The notes under the pieces: generated by a model | Seen by the model: the letters and a program-made list of their open reading frames with translations, nothing else | What the model was told of the DNA's origin: nothing | Databases searched by the model: none | NCBI RefSeq assembly: GCF_049472675.1 | Contig: NZ_JAPNXM010000002.1 | Coordinates: 124,001 to 188,000, forward strand | Direction: 5' to 3' | DNA: 64,000 nucleotides | Source of the DNA: Deferribacter thermophilus | Lineage (GTDB): Bacteria; Chrysiogenota; Deferribacteres; Deferribacterales; Deferribacteraceae | Position numbers and translations under genes: made by a program | In this document: piece by piece, positions 42,116-50,552 of the stretch | How positions within the stretch are numbered: position 1 is the first letter of the stretch | Layout: each line of letters begins with the position of its first letter

Positions 42116-42448
42116 ATGAATGATATATTAAATAAATTAGATTGGGGTAAGATGAATAATTTGATTCCAGTTATTATTCAGGATGCAAATACTTCAGAGG
42201 TTTTAATGCAAGCTTATGTTAATCAGGAGGCATTAAGGCTAACAATAGAAACTGGGAACTGTCACTATTTTTCTCGCAGTAAAAATAGAATCTGGATGAA
42301 AGGGGAAAGCTCAGGTAATATCCAAAAAGTTAAAGAGATATATGTTGATTGTGATGGTGATTGTTTGTTGTTTAAAGTTAATCAAATTGGTGTCGCTTGT
42401 CATACTGGGAATAAAAGCTGTTTTTTTGAAAAGATATATGGGGATTAA
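42116..42448 (+). CDS. hisI: Phosphoribosyl-AMP cyclohydrolase
   Basis: 110-residue zinc enzyme opening the purine ring of PR-AMP in histidine synthesis. VDCDGDCLLFKVNQIGVACHTG (residues about 76-97) carries the metal-binding Asp and Cys residues, and NCHYFSRSKNRIWMKGE precedes it. It is the stand-alone cyclohydrolase with no HisE fusion. pilM begins 2 nt after the stop, an unusual neighbour for a histidine gene. Confidence 0.95.
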   Translation: MNDILNKLDWGKMNNLIPVIIQDANTSEVLMQAYVNQEALRLTIETGNCHYFSRSKNRIWMKGESSGNIQKVKEIYVDCDGDCLLFKVNQIGVACHTGNKSCFFEKIYGD

Positions 42449-42450
42449 AT

Positions 42451-43488
42451 ATGTTTAAAAAGAGAAATGTTATTGGTATTGATATAGGTAGTAATTCTGT
42501 AAAAATTTTAGAGCTTAGAAGTAAAAAAGGTGGTTTTGAGGTTGCGAAAGCTGTTATTGAAGAACTTCCTGAAGATTCTATATCAGAAGGTTCTATTGTT
42601 GACTATGGTGAGGTTATTAACACTGTGGTATCAGCTTTTAAAAAAGGGAAATTTAGCCATAAGTATGTAGGGGTAGCTTTGAAAGGTAATGATGTTATAG
42701 CGAAAAGATTACAGGTTAATGTCCCTGATATAAAAAATTTTGATGAAACTTTTAGATGGGATGCAGAACAATATATCCAGATGAAGATGGAAGATGTAAA
42801 TATAGATTATGAGATATTAGAATATAATGAGGATATAGGTCAGGCAGAAGTTATATTAGCTGTCGCTAGAAAAGATCTTATTTCTGATTATGCTTCAGTA
42901 GTTGAGTCAGCTAAGTTAAAGTTGTCTTTGGTTGATTTAGAAATATTTTCACTAATTAATTGTTTTGAAATGAATTATGGTAGAGAAGGTGGAGTTAATT
43001 TAATTGCAAATATAGGACATACAACAACATTACTAGTTTATGTAAAAAACGGTTTATATGAATTTTCAAGGACTATTGATTTTGGTGTAAAGGAGTGTAT
43101 AGAAGAGATACAGAAAAAGCATGGGTTAATATATGAAGATGCTAGAATAAAACTGATGGATAAAGAGAGCTTGGAATTTGATGAAGAGCTTCAATCAAAT
43201 GTTGAGCAGTTTAATGAAAAATTGGCAAATGAGATAAAAAACAGTATGAACTATTTTTACACTACAACTCAGCAAGTAGTTGATAAAATATACATTTGTG
43301 GTGGTGGAGCTAATTTGTACAAGGTAAAAGAGATAATAGAGAAAATTACGGAAGTCGAAACATCCATGTTTAATCCGTTTGCTAATTTTGATATTTCAAA
43401 ACAGGTTGATCAGGAAATTTTGTCAAATAATATATATCAATTTAATGTGGCTTGTGGTTTGTCAATAAGAAGAGTGGATGAAAAATGA
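42451..43488 (+). CDS. pilM: Type IV pilus assembly protein PilM
   Basis: 345-residue cytoplasmic actin-like ATPase fold. The opening VIGIDIGSNSVKILEL is the phosphate-1 motif, and IYICGGGANL near residue 283 the adenosine motif. It binds the N-terminus of PilN and links motor ATPases to the inner-membrane complex. ATG 42451 with GGGGAT upstream; overlaps pilN by 4 nt (ATGA). Confidence 0.95.
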   Translation: MFKKRNVIGIDIGSNSVKILELRSKKGGFEVAKAVIEELPEDSISEGSIVDYGEVINTVVSAFKKGKFSHKYVGVALKGNDVIAKRLQVNVPDIKNFDETFRWDAEQYIQMKMEDVNIDYEILEYNEDIGQAEVILAVARKDLISDYASVVESAKLKLSLVDLEIFSLINCFEMNYGREGGVNLIANIGHTTTLLVYVKNGLYEFSRTIDFGVKECIEEIQKKHGLIYEDARIKLMDKESLEFDEELQSNVEQFNEKLANEIKNSMNYFYTTTQQVVDKIYICGGGANLYKVKEIIEKITEVETSMFNPFANFDISKQVDQEILSNNIYQFNVACGLSIRRVDEK

Positions 43489-44030
43489 TAAGGGTTAATT
43501 TAGTTGCCAAGAAGAAAAAGTTTAAGTTAAAAGGTATTTATTTTGAACTACTTTTGTTTGTTGCTTTGATAGTTGTTATAGTTTTGGGTATTTTTAATAT
43601 TAATAGTAGGTTAAACGAACAGAAGTTATTGATTAAGAGAGAAATTTCTAAATTAGAAAAGGAACTAGCTAGTTTAAAGAAGATTGATAGGGAAGTAAAA
43701 GAGTTAAAAAGCAAAAAAGAAGAGCTCCAGAGAAAGATTAATTTAGTGATTAACTTAAAGCAGGGGCAAAAAGATTATTATTTAATTTTGACAAAGTTAG
43801 AACAATCCTTACCTCAAGATGTTTGGATTAATAAGTTTGATTATAAGAATGGGAATGTTAATATGGAGGTTTCATCTTTAAGAAGCAGTTCTGTAAATGA
43901 GTTTATTATAAATATGTACAAATCTGAATTTTTCAAAGATATTGATTTGAAAATTGTAAGAAAGAATCAAGTGGAAGGGATTGACATAAACAATTTTAGT
44001 ATAACAGCAAAAGTAAAATTAGGTGGTTAA
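43485..44030 (+). CDS. pilN: Type IV pilus assembly protein PilN
   Basis: 181-residue bitopic inner-membrane protein. The cytoplasmic N-terminus MIRVNLVAKKKK matches the PilM-binding motif (INLLP-like). One helix at about 19-38 and a coiled coil (about 40-85) follow, then a small periplasmic ferredoxin-like domain. It partners PilO. Confidence 0.92.
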   Translation: MIRVNLVAKKKKFKLKGIYFELLLFVALIVVIVLGIFNINSRLNEQKLLIKREISKLEKELASLKKIDREVKELKSKKEELQRKINLVINLKQGQKDYYLILTKLEQSLPQDVWINKFDYKNGNVNMEVSSLRSSSVNEFIINMYKSEFFKDIDLKIVRKNQVEGIDINNFSITAKVKLGG

Positions 44031-44031
44031 A

Positions 44032-44610
44032 ATGGGGTTTTTAAGTAAAATACCATTAAAGTTTAGGATAGTTATAGAGGTTTTAGTTTTAATCGTTATT
44101 GTTGTTATTTATTACTTTTTTTCCTACAAACCTCAAGTAGAGGAAATTAATAAATTACAAAAAAGATATGATACCCTTGCGCTTTCGGTTGCTAAACTTA
44201 GGCCAGTTAAACTAAGTTACAATAAATTTAAACAAGAATTACAAATAGTAGAAAAGCAATTTGAGACTGTCCTTAAAATTTTACCGAATGAAAAAAGTTA
44301 TAATGTATTATATGATGAGATTGTCTCATTGGCCGAAAACAATGGTTTGAGAGTTACTCTATTTCAACCAAGAGGTGTTAGAAAGATTGATGATTTTCAT
44401 TCTGCTGTCGTTTTCAGTGTGAATGTTGAAGGGGATTATTTGAGTCTGGTAAATTTTATTTATAGGTTGAATTTCATGGATAAAATTATAAATATCAATG
44501 ATATAAATCTAAATCCTACAAAAGATAAGGAAGGTAATTTGATTTTGCGTTCTAGGATAAATATGAATTCTTACATGTTTAATGTTGCAACCTCTGGAGC
44601 AAGAAAATGA
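44032..44610 (+). CDS. pilO: Type IV pilus assembly protein PilO
   Basis: 192-residue bitopic protein: one membrane helix near residues 12-32, a coiled coil (KPQVEEINKLQKRYDTL) and a periplasmic domain that pairs with PilN. AGGTGG upstream places the start at ATG 44032 rather than at GTG 44023. It overlaps pilP by 4 nt. Confidence 0.92.
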   Translation: MGFLSKIPLKFRIVIEVLVLIVIVVIYYFFSYKPQVEEINKLQKRYDTLALSVAKLRPVKLSYNKFKQELQIVEKQFETVLKILPNEKSYNVLYDEIVSLAENNGLRVTLFQPRGVRKIDDFHSAVVFSVNVEGDYLSLVNFIYRLNFMDKIININDINLNPTKDKEGNLILRSRINMNSYMFNVATSGARK

Positions 44611-45140
44611 AAAAGTATGTAGGTATATTGGTAATTATTATTTTAATGATGTCTATTGGTTGTGATACAACGATTCCTCAATTTAATCCTAAAAAAAAGG
44701 CCATTACAAGAAAAAGAAATATTGAAATAGAGATTGATACTGCTACGCTTGCAAAGCAGGAGGAAAGGTTAAAAAGTCTTTTTGTTAATAAATATGTTCC
44801 TTTAAATTATGAAGTTAATAAAAACCCTTTTGAATCTGTAGTTGATTTGTATAAATCTAATCAAGAAGGTGTGATAGAAGGTAACCCTTTGCTGTCATTA
44901 ACTTTAGATCAGCTAAAGTTGGTTGGTATTCTTAAAAGTACTTTTGGAAATATAGGGGTTATTGATGCTAACGGAAATACATATTATGTAAAAGTTGGGG
45001 ACGAGATTGGTTCTTCAAAAGGGAAAATTATCACTATAACTGATGACATGGTTGTTGTAAGAGAAACTATTAAAGATATCTTTGGTAATGTTAAGACAGA
45101 TTTAAAAGAGATATATTTAACCCAGAAGGAGGGTAAATAA
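44607..45140 (+). CDS. pilP: Type IV pilus assembly lipoprotein PilP
   Basis: 177-residue lipoprotein. The signal ends MSIGC with Cys19 followed by Asp20, a +2 residue that favours inner-membrane retention, as expected for PilP. After a disordered basic segment, a C-terminal beta domain (about 95-170; LKLVGILKSTFGNIGVID) should contact the PilQ N0 domain. Its stop shares a base with the pilQ start. Confidence 0.92.
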   Translation: MKKYVGILVIIILMMSIGCDTTIPQFNPKKKAITRKRNIEIEIDTATLAKQEERLKSLFVNKYVPLNYEVNKNPFESVVDLYKSNQEGVIEGNPLLSLTLDQLKLVGILKSTFGNIGVIDANGNTYYVKVGDEIGSSKGKIITITDDMVVVRETIKDIFGNVKTDLKEIYLTQKEGK

Positions 45141-47527
45141 TGAAATTATATATGAAACATATTTTAATTATTTTAATGTTGGTGTTTTTAGCTTCTTGTG
45201 CAGGGAAGATAATTGAAGTTAAAAATAATGAGTTAACGGATATAAAAATCGAAAAGCTTGCTGACAAATATAAAGTAGCTATAAATTATAATTATGCTGT
45301 AAAGCCAAAAGTTTTTTATTCTAAAAACCCTTTTAAATTAACAGTTATAACACCTGGAGCTAATGTAAATTCAAAGCTATTAAATTTTAAATATTCAGAT
45401 GATATTATTAGCAATGTATTGGTTTATAAAGATAATCTTGGAGCAAGTCTTGAATTAACTTTGGCGAAAGATGTGCATTATCAATATGATACTAAGGGTA
45501 ATTCATTAGAAATCACTTTTACACCTATAAAAGTTGAAGAGCAAGAAATAGGGAAATCAATAAATTATGATTTGCCTAATGTAGAAGATATTGTGATAGG
45601 TAACAAGCTGCTAAACATTACTAATGAATCAAGTGATAACAACATCCTTTTTAGTTTAAAATTAAATGGTATTGTGAGATATGACTATGGTTATTTAGAA
45701 TATGGATATTTATATGTAGATCTATTTGATGTTAAAAGCGGTTTATCAAAGAAAATTTATAGATTTAATAAAGGGATTATTAGATATGTAAAAGTGGGGG
45801 AATACTATCCACCTCAAAAGGTAAGAGTATTATTTAAATTAATAACTCCTACTACTGTTTTTGCAGCACAAGATGGGACTCAATTGGTTATAACTAATGA
45901 TTATTCAAAGCTTCCTAAGGAGAGAAAGTTTTTAATTGCTATTGATACCATTTCTGTTAAATCATTTCAAAGTGTAATTGTGAAAACTACTGGAAGAGTT
46001 AATTATACAAAGAAAATTATAAATGGTAATTTAATGATTATCTTTAATGAAGATGTTACAGTATTAAAAAGGGTTAAAAATATAATTAATTTTCCAGAAA
46101 CTTCACCATTTAAAAACTTAAAAGTTATAAATTATGAAGGGAAAACTGCTATTTTAATTATCCCAAATGGATTTGAAGTTTATGCCAATGTGGAAAATGC
46201 ACCAGAAGGGATTTTAATAAGTGGTAGTTTTGAAAAGTTTAGTAAAGCATCTGTGAAGTTTTCTAAAGGTTTAGAGCTATTAGAAACAAAAGAAGAAGAT
46301 AAAAAGGTTAAAAAAGAGGATTTAATTACTCTAAATATAAAAGATATGGATGTTAGAGAAGCTATAAAGCTGATTTATTTTGGAAGAAATAAGAATCTTG
46401 TTTTTAGTAATGATGTAAATGGGAAAGCTACCTTGTTTGTAAAAGATATCCCATTTTCAAAAGCTCTTGATATAATATTAAAAGAAAATGGCTTGGTTAA
46501 GATAGAGGATGATGATCTTGTTTGGATAATTACTAAAAACAGGTATTCACAACTAAAACAAGAGGAAATAAAAAAATTAAAGGAAAAAGAAGCAATTAAA
46601 AGTGTAGAACCTTTAATTACAGAAACACTATTTGTAAAATATGCTGATGCATCAGAGTTTCAGAGCGTTATAAAGTCAGTTTTAAGCCCAAGGGGAAAAT
46701 TAGAAATTAATAAAAAATCAAATAGCTTTGTAATTACAGATATCAAGTCTGCTATTGAGCAAGCAAGAAGGCTATTAGAAGAGTTAGATAAAAGGACACC
46801 TCAGGTTACTATAGAGGCAAGAATAGTAGAAGTGTTTGATACTAACAATGTAAATTTAGGTATTCAATGGGGTGGAAATTACAATGTTAATTCTACTTCA
46901 GTGAATTTCCCTAATACAATAACAGTTAATGGTAATACTGGAAGTACTGGTATTGGTGGAGCTGGTTATGTAGTTAATTTGCCTGTAGGCGCTCCAGCTG
47001 GTGCTATAGCGTTATCTCTTGGTAATCTATCAAGAAGTTTTAATTTAGATGTAGCATTATCAGCTCTTGAAAGTCAAAACAAAGTAAGAACAATTTCTAG
47101 TCCAAGAATAACTACACTTGATAATCAGGAAGCAGAGATAAAAAGTGGTGGTACTGCAATAATTGTTCCTACAGGTGATAATACAGAAACAGAAGAAGTA
47201 GATGTCGGTATAAAATTAAAAATTAAACCACATATTACAAGTAATAATATGATATATTTGGATATTGAAGTAGAAAAAAGTTCACTTGGTGCTGTAACTG
47301 CTAATACAGCAACAACCGAAGAGAAAAAGGCTAAAACTCAAGTATTATTGGCAAATGGTGAAACAACTGTTATTGGCGGTATTTATGAAGATGAAAAATC
47401 AGAAGTTAATCAAGGTGTTCCTTTCTTAAGCAAAATACCTATATTAGGTGCATTATTTAGGGCGAAAAATAATACTGTTACAAAAAGGGAACTTTTAGTA
47501 TTTATAACTCCTAAGATTGTGGAGTAA
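45140..47527 (+). CDS. pilQ: Type IV pilus secretin PilQ
   Basis: 795-residue outer-membrane pore for the pilus. The signal has a perfect lipobox, LASC with Cys20 and Ala21, implying a lipidated secretin. AMIN-like beta modules occupy the first half; a secretin N domain starts near residue 395 (LNIKDMDVREAIKLI), a second N domain near 490, and the secretin barrel runs from about 550 (PQVTIEARIVEVFDTNNV) to the end. ATG 45140 with GGAGGG upstream. It closes the pilMNOPQ operon; a terminator follows inside lpxB. Confidence 0.95.
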   Translation: MKLYMKHILIILMLVFLASCAGKIIEVKNNELTDIKIEKLADKYKVAINYNYAVKPKVFYSKNPFKLTVITPGANVNSKLLNFKYSDDIISNVLVYKDNLGASLELTLAKDVHYQYDTKGNSLEITFTPIKVEEQEIGKSINYDLPNVEDIVIGNKLLNITNESSDNNILFSLKLNGIVRYDYGYLEYGYLYVDLFDVKSGLSKKIYRFNKGIIRYVKVGEYYPPQKVRVLFKLITPTTVFAAQDGTQLVITNDYSKLPKERKFLIAIDTISVKSFQSVIVKTTGRVNYTKKIINGNLMIIFNEDVTVLKRVKNIINFPETSPFKNLKVINYEGKTAILIIPNGFEVYANVENAPEGILISGSFEKFSKASVKFSKGLELLETKEEDKKVKKEDLITLNIKDMDVREAIKLIYFGRNKNLVFSNDVNGKATLFVKDIPFSKALDIILKENGLVKIEDDDLVWIITKNRYSQLKQEEIKKLKEKEAIKSVEPLITETLFVKYADASEFQSVIKSVLSPRGKLEINKKSNSFVITDIKSAIEQARRLLEELDKRTPQVTIEARIVEVFDTNNVNLGIQWGGNYNVNSTSVNFPNTITVNGNTGSTGIGGAGYVVNLPVGAPAGAIALSLGNLSRSFNLDVALSALESQNKVRTISSPRITTLDNQEAEIKSGGTAIIVPTGDNTETEEVDVGIKLKIKPHITSNNMIYLDIEVEKSSLGAVTANTATTEEKKAKTQVLLANGETTVIGGIYEDEKSEVNQGVPFLSKIPILGALFRAKNNTVTKRELLVFITPKIVE

Positions 47528-48630
47528 TGAAGCTATTTTTAATAGCTGGTGAAGAGTCAGGCGATATACACGCAAGCAATATGATCCGCCATCTGAAAAA
47601 GATGGCGGATTTTTCTTTTTATGGCACAGGTGGTAATCGTTTAAAAGATTTAGGTCAGGTTCAGTTTTTTCATATCAATGATATGTCGATAATTGGTTTA
47701 GATGGTATTATTAAAAAAGCACCTTTTATTTTTAATATGTTTAAAACATTAAAAAGTAAATTGCTTGAAGTAAATCCTGATGCAGTGATATTGGTTGATT
47801 ATCCAGGCTTTAATTTAAAATTTGCAAAATTTGCAAAAGAGAATGGATATAAAGTTATCTATTATATTGCTCCTCAAATATGGGCATGGCATTTTAGTAG
47901 GATAAAAAAGATACAAAAATATGTTGATTTAGTTTTGTGTATTTTACCCTTTGAAGAAGAGTTGTATAAAACTAACGGTGTAAATTCTAAATTTGTTGGA
48001 AATCCAATTATAAATAATATTAAATTTAATTTTAATAGTAAGGATGAATTTAAGAAAAAAATCGATTTAGAAGGTGATAAAAAGATTATTGGTATTTTAC
48101 CTGGAAGTAGAAAAAAAGAAATAGATGCTTTGATCCCTATTATTAATGAAACAGTAGAAATGTTAGGAAATAATTACCAGTATCTACTGGCTAAAGCAAA
48201 GAATTTGGATCAAGATATTTTCAAAAATTATAAGTTGAGTGAAAAAATAAAAGTAATAGATGATTATAATTATGACATTATGAAATACACTGATTTATTA
48301 TGGGTGTGCTCAGGAACAGCAACATTAGAAAGTGCTATTATAGGGACACCTCTAATTTTAATGTATAAAGTCAGTAAATTAACAGAAATTATAGGAAGAA
48401 TAGTTATTAAAACTAAATTTATTGGTTTGCCAAATATTGTTGCAGGTGAGGAAGTTGTCCCCGAATTGATTCAAGATGAATTAACACCTGAAAACATAAT
48501 CAAATATACATCAATCATTTTTTCTAAATACGAAACATATAAAAGTCGTTTATCTCAAATAGGAAAAATGTTTAATGTAGAAAACCCTTCTTATCAAGCA
48601 GCAAAGGAAATTTATTCCTATCTCTATTAA
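47527..48630 (+). CDS. lpxB: Lipid-A-disaccharide synthase
   Basis: 367-residue GT19 glycosyltransferase joining UDP-diacylglucosamine and lipid X in lipid A synthesis. LIAGEESGDIHASNMIRHLK at the N-terminus and the central YYIAPQIWAWHFSRIKKI (near residue 118) are characteristic. It shows that the organism has an LPS-type outer membrane. The ATG shares a base with the pilQ stop. A perfect hairpin with a T-run lies at codons 20-32. Confidence 0.96.
   Translation: MKLFLIAGEESGDIHASNMIRHLKKMADFSFYGTGGNRLKDLGQVQFFHINDMSIIGLDGIIKKAPFIFNMFKTLKSKLLEVNPDAVILVDYPGFNLKFAKFAKENGYKVIYYIAPQIWAWHFSRIKKIQKYVDLVLCILPFEEELYKTNGVNSKFVGNPIINNIKFNFNSKDEFKKKIDLEGDKKIIGILPGSRKKEIDALIPIINETVEMLGNNYQYLLAKAKNLDQDIFKNYKLSEKIKVIDDYNYDIMKYTDLLWVCSGTATLESAIIGTPLILMYKVSKLTEIIGRIVIKTKFIGLPNIVAGEEVVPELIQDELTPENIIKYTSIIFSKYETYKSRLSQIGKMFNVENPSYQAAKEIYSYLY
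47584..47620 (+). terminator. Perfect intrinsic terminator inside the 5' end of lpxB
   Basis: ATCCGCCATCT (47584-47594) pairs with AGATGGCGGAT (47600-47610) with no mismatch: 11 bp around GAAAA, followed by TTTTCTTTTT. It is among the strongest hairpins in the window and lies 57 nt into the lpxB reading frame, just past the pilMNOPQ operon. Confidence 0.85.
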
Positions 48631-48675
48631 TCCAAAGTAACAAGAATATCAAACAATTACATTACAGCGTTATTT

Positions 48676-48710
48676 TTGAATCTTCAAAAAATTCTGGCAT
48701 ATATTTTTCT
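48676..48710 (+). promoter_or_regulatory. Candidate promoter region for the flagellar cluster
   Basis: The 102-nt gap before fliK holds two overlapping candidates. One is sigma70-like: TTGAAT (48676-48681), 18-nt spacer, TATATT (48700-48705). The other is sigma54-like: TGGCAT at 48695-48700 with TTTCT at 48706-48710, correct spacing but lacking the -12 G. Neither is strong. Confidence 0.35.
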
Positions 48711-48732
48711 AAAAAGTAGTCGGAGGTGTAAA

Positions 48733-49854
48733 ATGGAAAAGATGGTTTTAAAAATGAAGCAAATTTTACCTATTGATAAAAGTATAGAAAAATCAACAAA
48801 AAAGGTAGCCAAACAGAATAATGGAGATTTTAAGAAAATTTTAACTGCTAAAATAAATGAAGAAAATAATAATAAAATAGCTAACAAAAAAGAAACAGAA
48901 TTAAGTGATAAAAGTGAAAATATTAATGATGATATTGATAATTTAAATGTAGATATAGAAATGCTCAAATCCATTTTAAATATATTAAATATAAATATCG
49001 ATGAAAAAATATTTGATGAGCTTAAAACTATTAAAAATTATAAAGATGCACTTCAAAAAATAGATGAGATACTTTCTCTAAAAGGGTTTTCTGAAAATGA
49101 TATTAAGAAACTATTTGCATTGATAGAAGAAATGAAAAAGGAGCAATTTAGTGATTTTAAGAATAAAAATTTGGCAAACATAGATAGCTCATTAAAAAAT
49201 ACTGAAAGTCTACAAAATATAAAAAATAAAAATGAAGCACCAACTAGATTAAAAGATTTTGAAAACAAATTCTTTATCAGTGATAAAATAGATTTTAATA
49301 AAATTGAAAAATTAGAAAAATTTTTTCATGACATATTAAAGTCAAAAGAAGAGAACAGGCCTGTAATCAGAAGTATTCAATTAGATCTTATACAATCAGC
49401 AGATTTACACAGTGATAAACAAAACATGGTAAAAGCAGATTTTCATATTATTAAAGTAGAAAAACCATCAGATGTGTTAAAATTTGTAGATTTTATAAAA
49501 CTAGTAAATATAAAAGATGGCCAAAAAATGGTGGTCAAATTACATCCTGCACATCTTGGAAATCTAAAAATAGAGCTAAGTGAAATAGCAGGAAAAATTA
49601 CAGCTAAACTACTGGTCGATAATCATGAAGCAAAACACCTTTTGATGACAAATATTGATTCAATTAAACAACATTTGGAAACTAAAGGGATAATTTTGGC
49701 AGATGTAGAACTTGGTTATTTACATGATGATAATAATCAGGGTAGGTTTGATAGGGGAAACAATGGAAGTTCTGGTAATCCTAATGGAAGAGAATCTTTT
49801 AAAATAGAAGAGACAGAAAATTCTAAAGAAAATGATAGTGCAATTTATGCATAA
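48733..49854 (+). CDS. fliK: Flagellar hook-length control protein FliK
   Basis: 373-residue Lys/Asn/Glu-rich protein exported by the flagellar apparatus as a hook ruler. The variable N-terminal two thirds is mostly helical; the C-terminal domain (about 240-345) has the diagnostic KLHPAHLGNLKIELSEIAGK followed by LLMTNIDSIKQHLETKGI. GGAGG places the start at ATG 48733; a longer frame from 48676 lacks support. First gene of the flagellar run, 14 nt before flgD. Confidence 0.9.
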   Translation: MEKMVLKMKQILPIDKSIEKSTKKVAKQNNGDFKKILTAKINEENNNKIANKKETELSDKSENINDDIDNLNVDIEMLKSILNILNINIDEKIFDELKTIKNYKDALQKIDEILSLKGFSENDIKKLFALIEEMKKEQFSDFKNKNLANIDSSLKNTESLQNIKNKNEAPTRLKDFENKFFISDKIDFNKIEKLEKFFHDILKSKEENRPVIRSIQLDLIQSADLHSDKQNMVKADFHIIKVEKPSDVLKFVDFIKLVNIKDGQKMVVKLHPAHLGNLKIELSEIAGKITAKLLVDNHEAKHLLMTNIDSIKQHLETKGIILADVELGYLHDDNNQGRFDRGNNGSSGNPNGRESFKIEETENSKENDSAIYA

Positions 49855-49868
49855 TTTGGAGGTTAGAT

Positions 49869-50534
49869 ATGATACAGCAAAGTAGTAATATAAATACAGT
49901 TACTTCTATAAGTAATATAAATAATAGAAAGCCGAAAAAAGAGTTGGATAAAGACGATTTCTTAAATCTTTTAGTTACTCAACTAAAAAATCAAGACCCT
50001 TTAAACCCTCTTGATAACAGTGAGTTTATTGCTCAAACTACTCAATTTTCTTCATTAGAGCAGTTAATTAACATATCTGAAAAGTTTGATAAATTGATTG
50101 ATAATGAAGAAAGTAGCAATTTAAATCTATTTTCTGCAGTAAGTTTTATTGATAAAAATATAAATTTTTATGGAAACGATTTTAGTGCAGATGAAAATGG
50201 TGCTGTATTAAGATTTGATATTTCTGGTACTCCAGCTACTACTAACATAGAAATTTATAACGAAAAAGGAGCAAAAGTTAAAACAGTAAGCGTTGAAGGA
50301 GTAAATGGTTCAAATACTTTTAGCTGGGATTTGACAGATGATAATGGGATAAAACTAAATCCGGGGAATTATTCTTACAAAGTTGTTGCAAAAGATAAAG
50401 ATGGTAATGAGCTACCAGTTAGATTGTCTTCTTCAGGTAGAGTGATAGGTGTATTGAAAGAGGGTAATTCTACGGTTTTTGATTTGGGTTTTACCAAAGT
50501 AAAACCTGATGAAATAATTTCTGTATATAATTAA
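49869..50534 (+). CDS. flgD: Flagellar hook-cap protein FlgD
   Basis: 221-residue scaffold for hook assembly. The conserved N-terminal segment DDFLNLLVTQLKNQDPLNPL (near residues 26-45) leads to SLEQL, and an FlgD Ig-like/tudor region (about 85-205) contains GSNTFSWDLTDDNG. ATG 49869 with TTGGAGG upstream. Confidence 0.95.
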   Translation: MIQQSSNINTVTSISNINNRKPKKELDKDDFLNLLVTQLKNQDPLNPLDNSEFIAQTTQFSSLEQLINISEKFDKLIDNEESSNLNLFSAVSFIDKNINFYGNDFSADENGAVLRFDISGTPATTNIEIYNEKGAKVKTVSVEGVNGSNTFSWDLTDDNGIKLNPGNYSYKVVAKDKDGNELPVRLSSSGRVIGVLKEGNSTVFDLGFTKVKPDEIISVYN

Positions 50535-50552
50535 AATTTTGGAGGTGCATAG

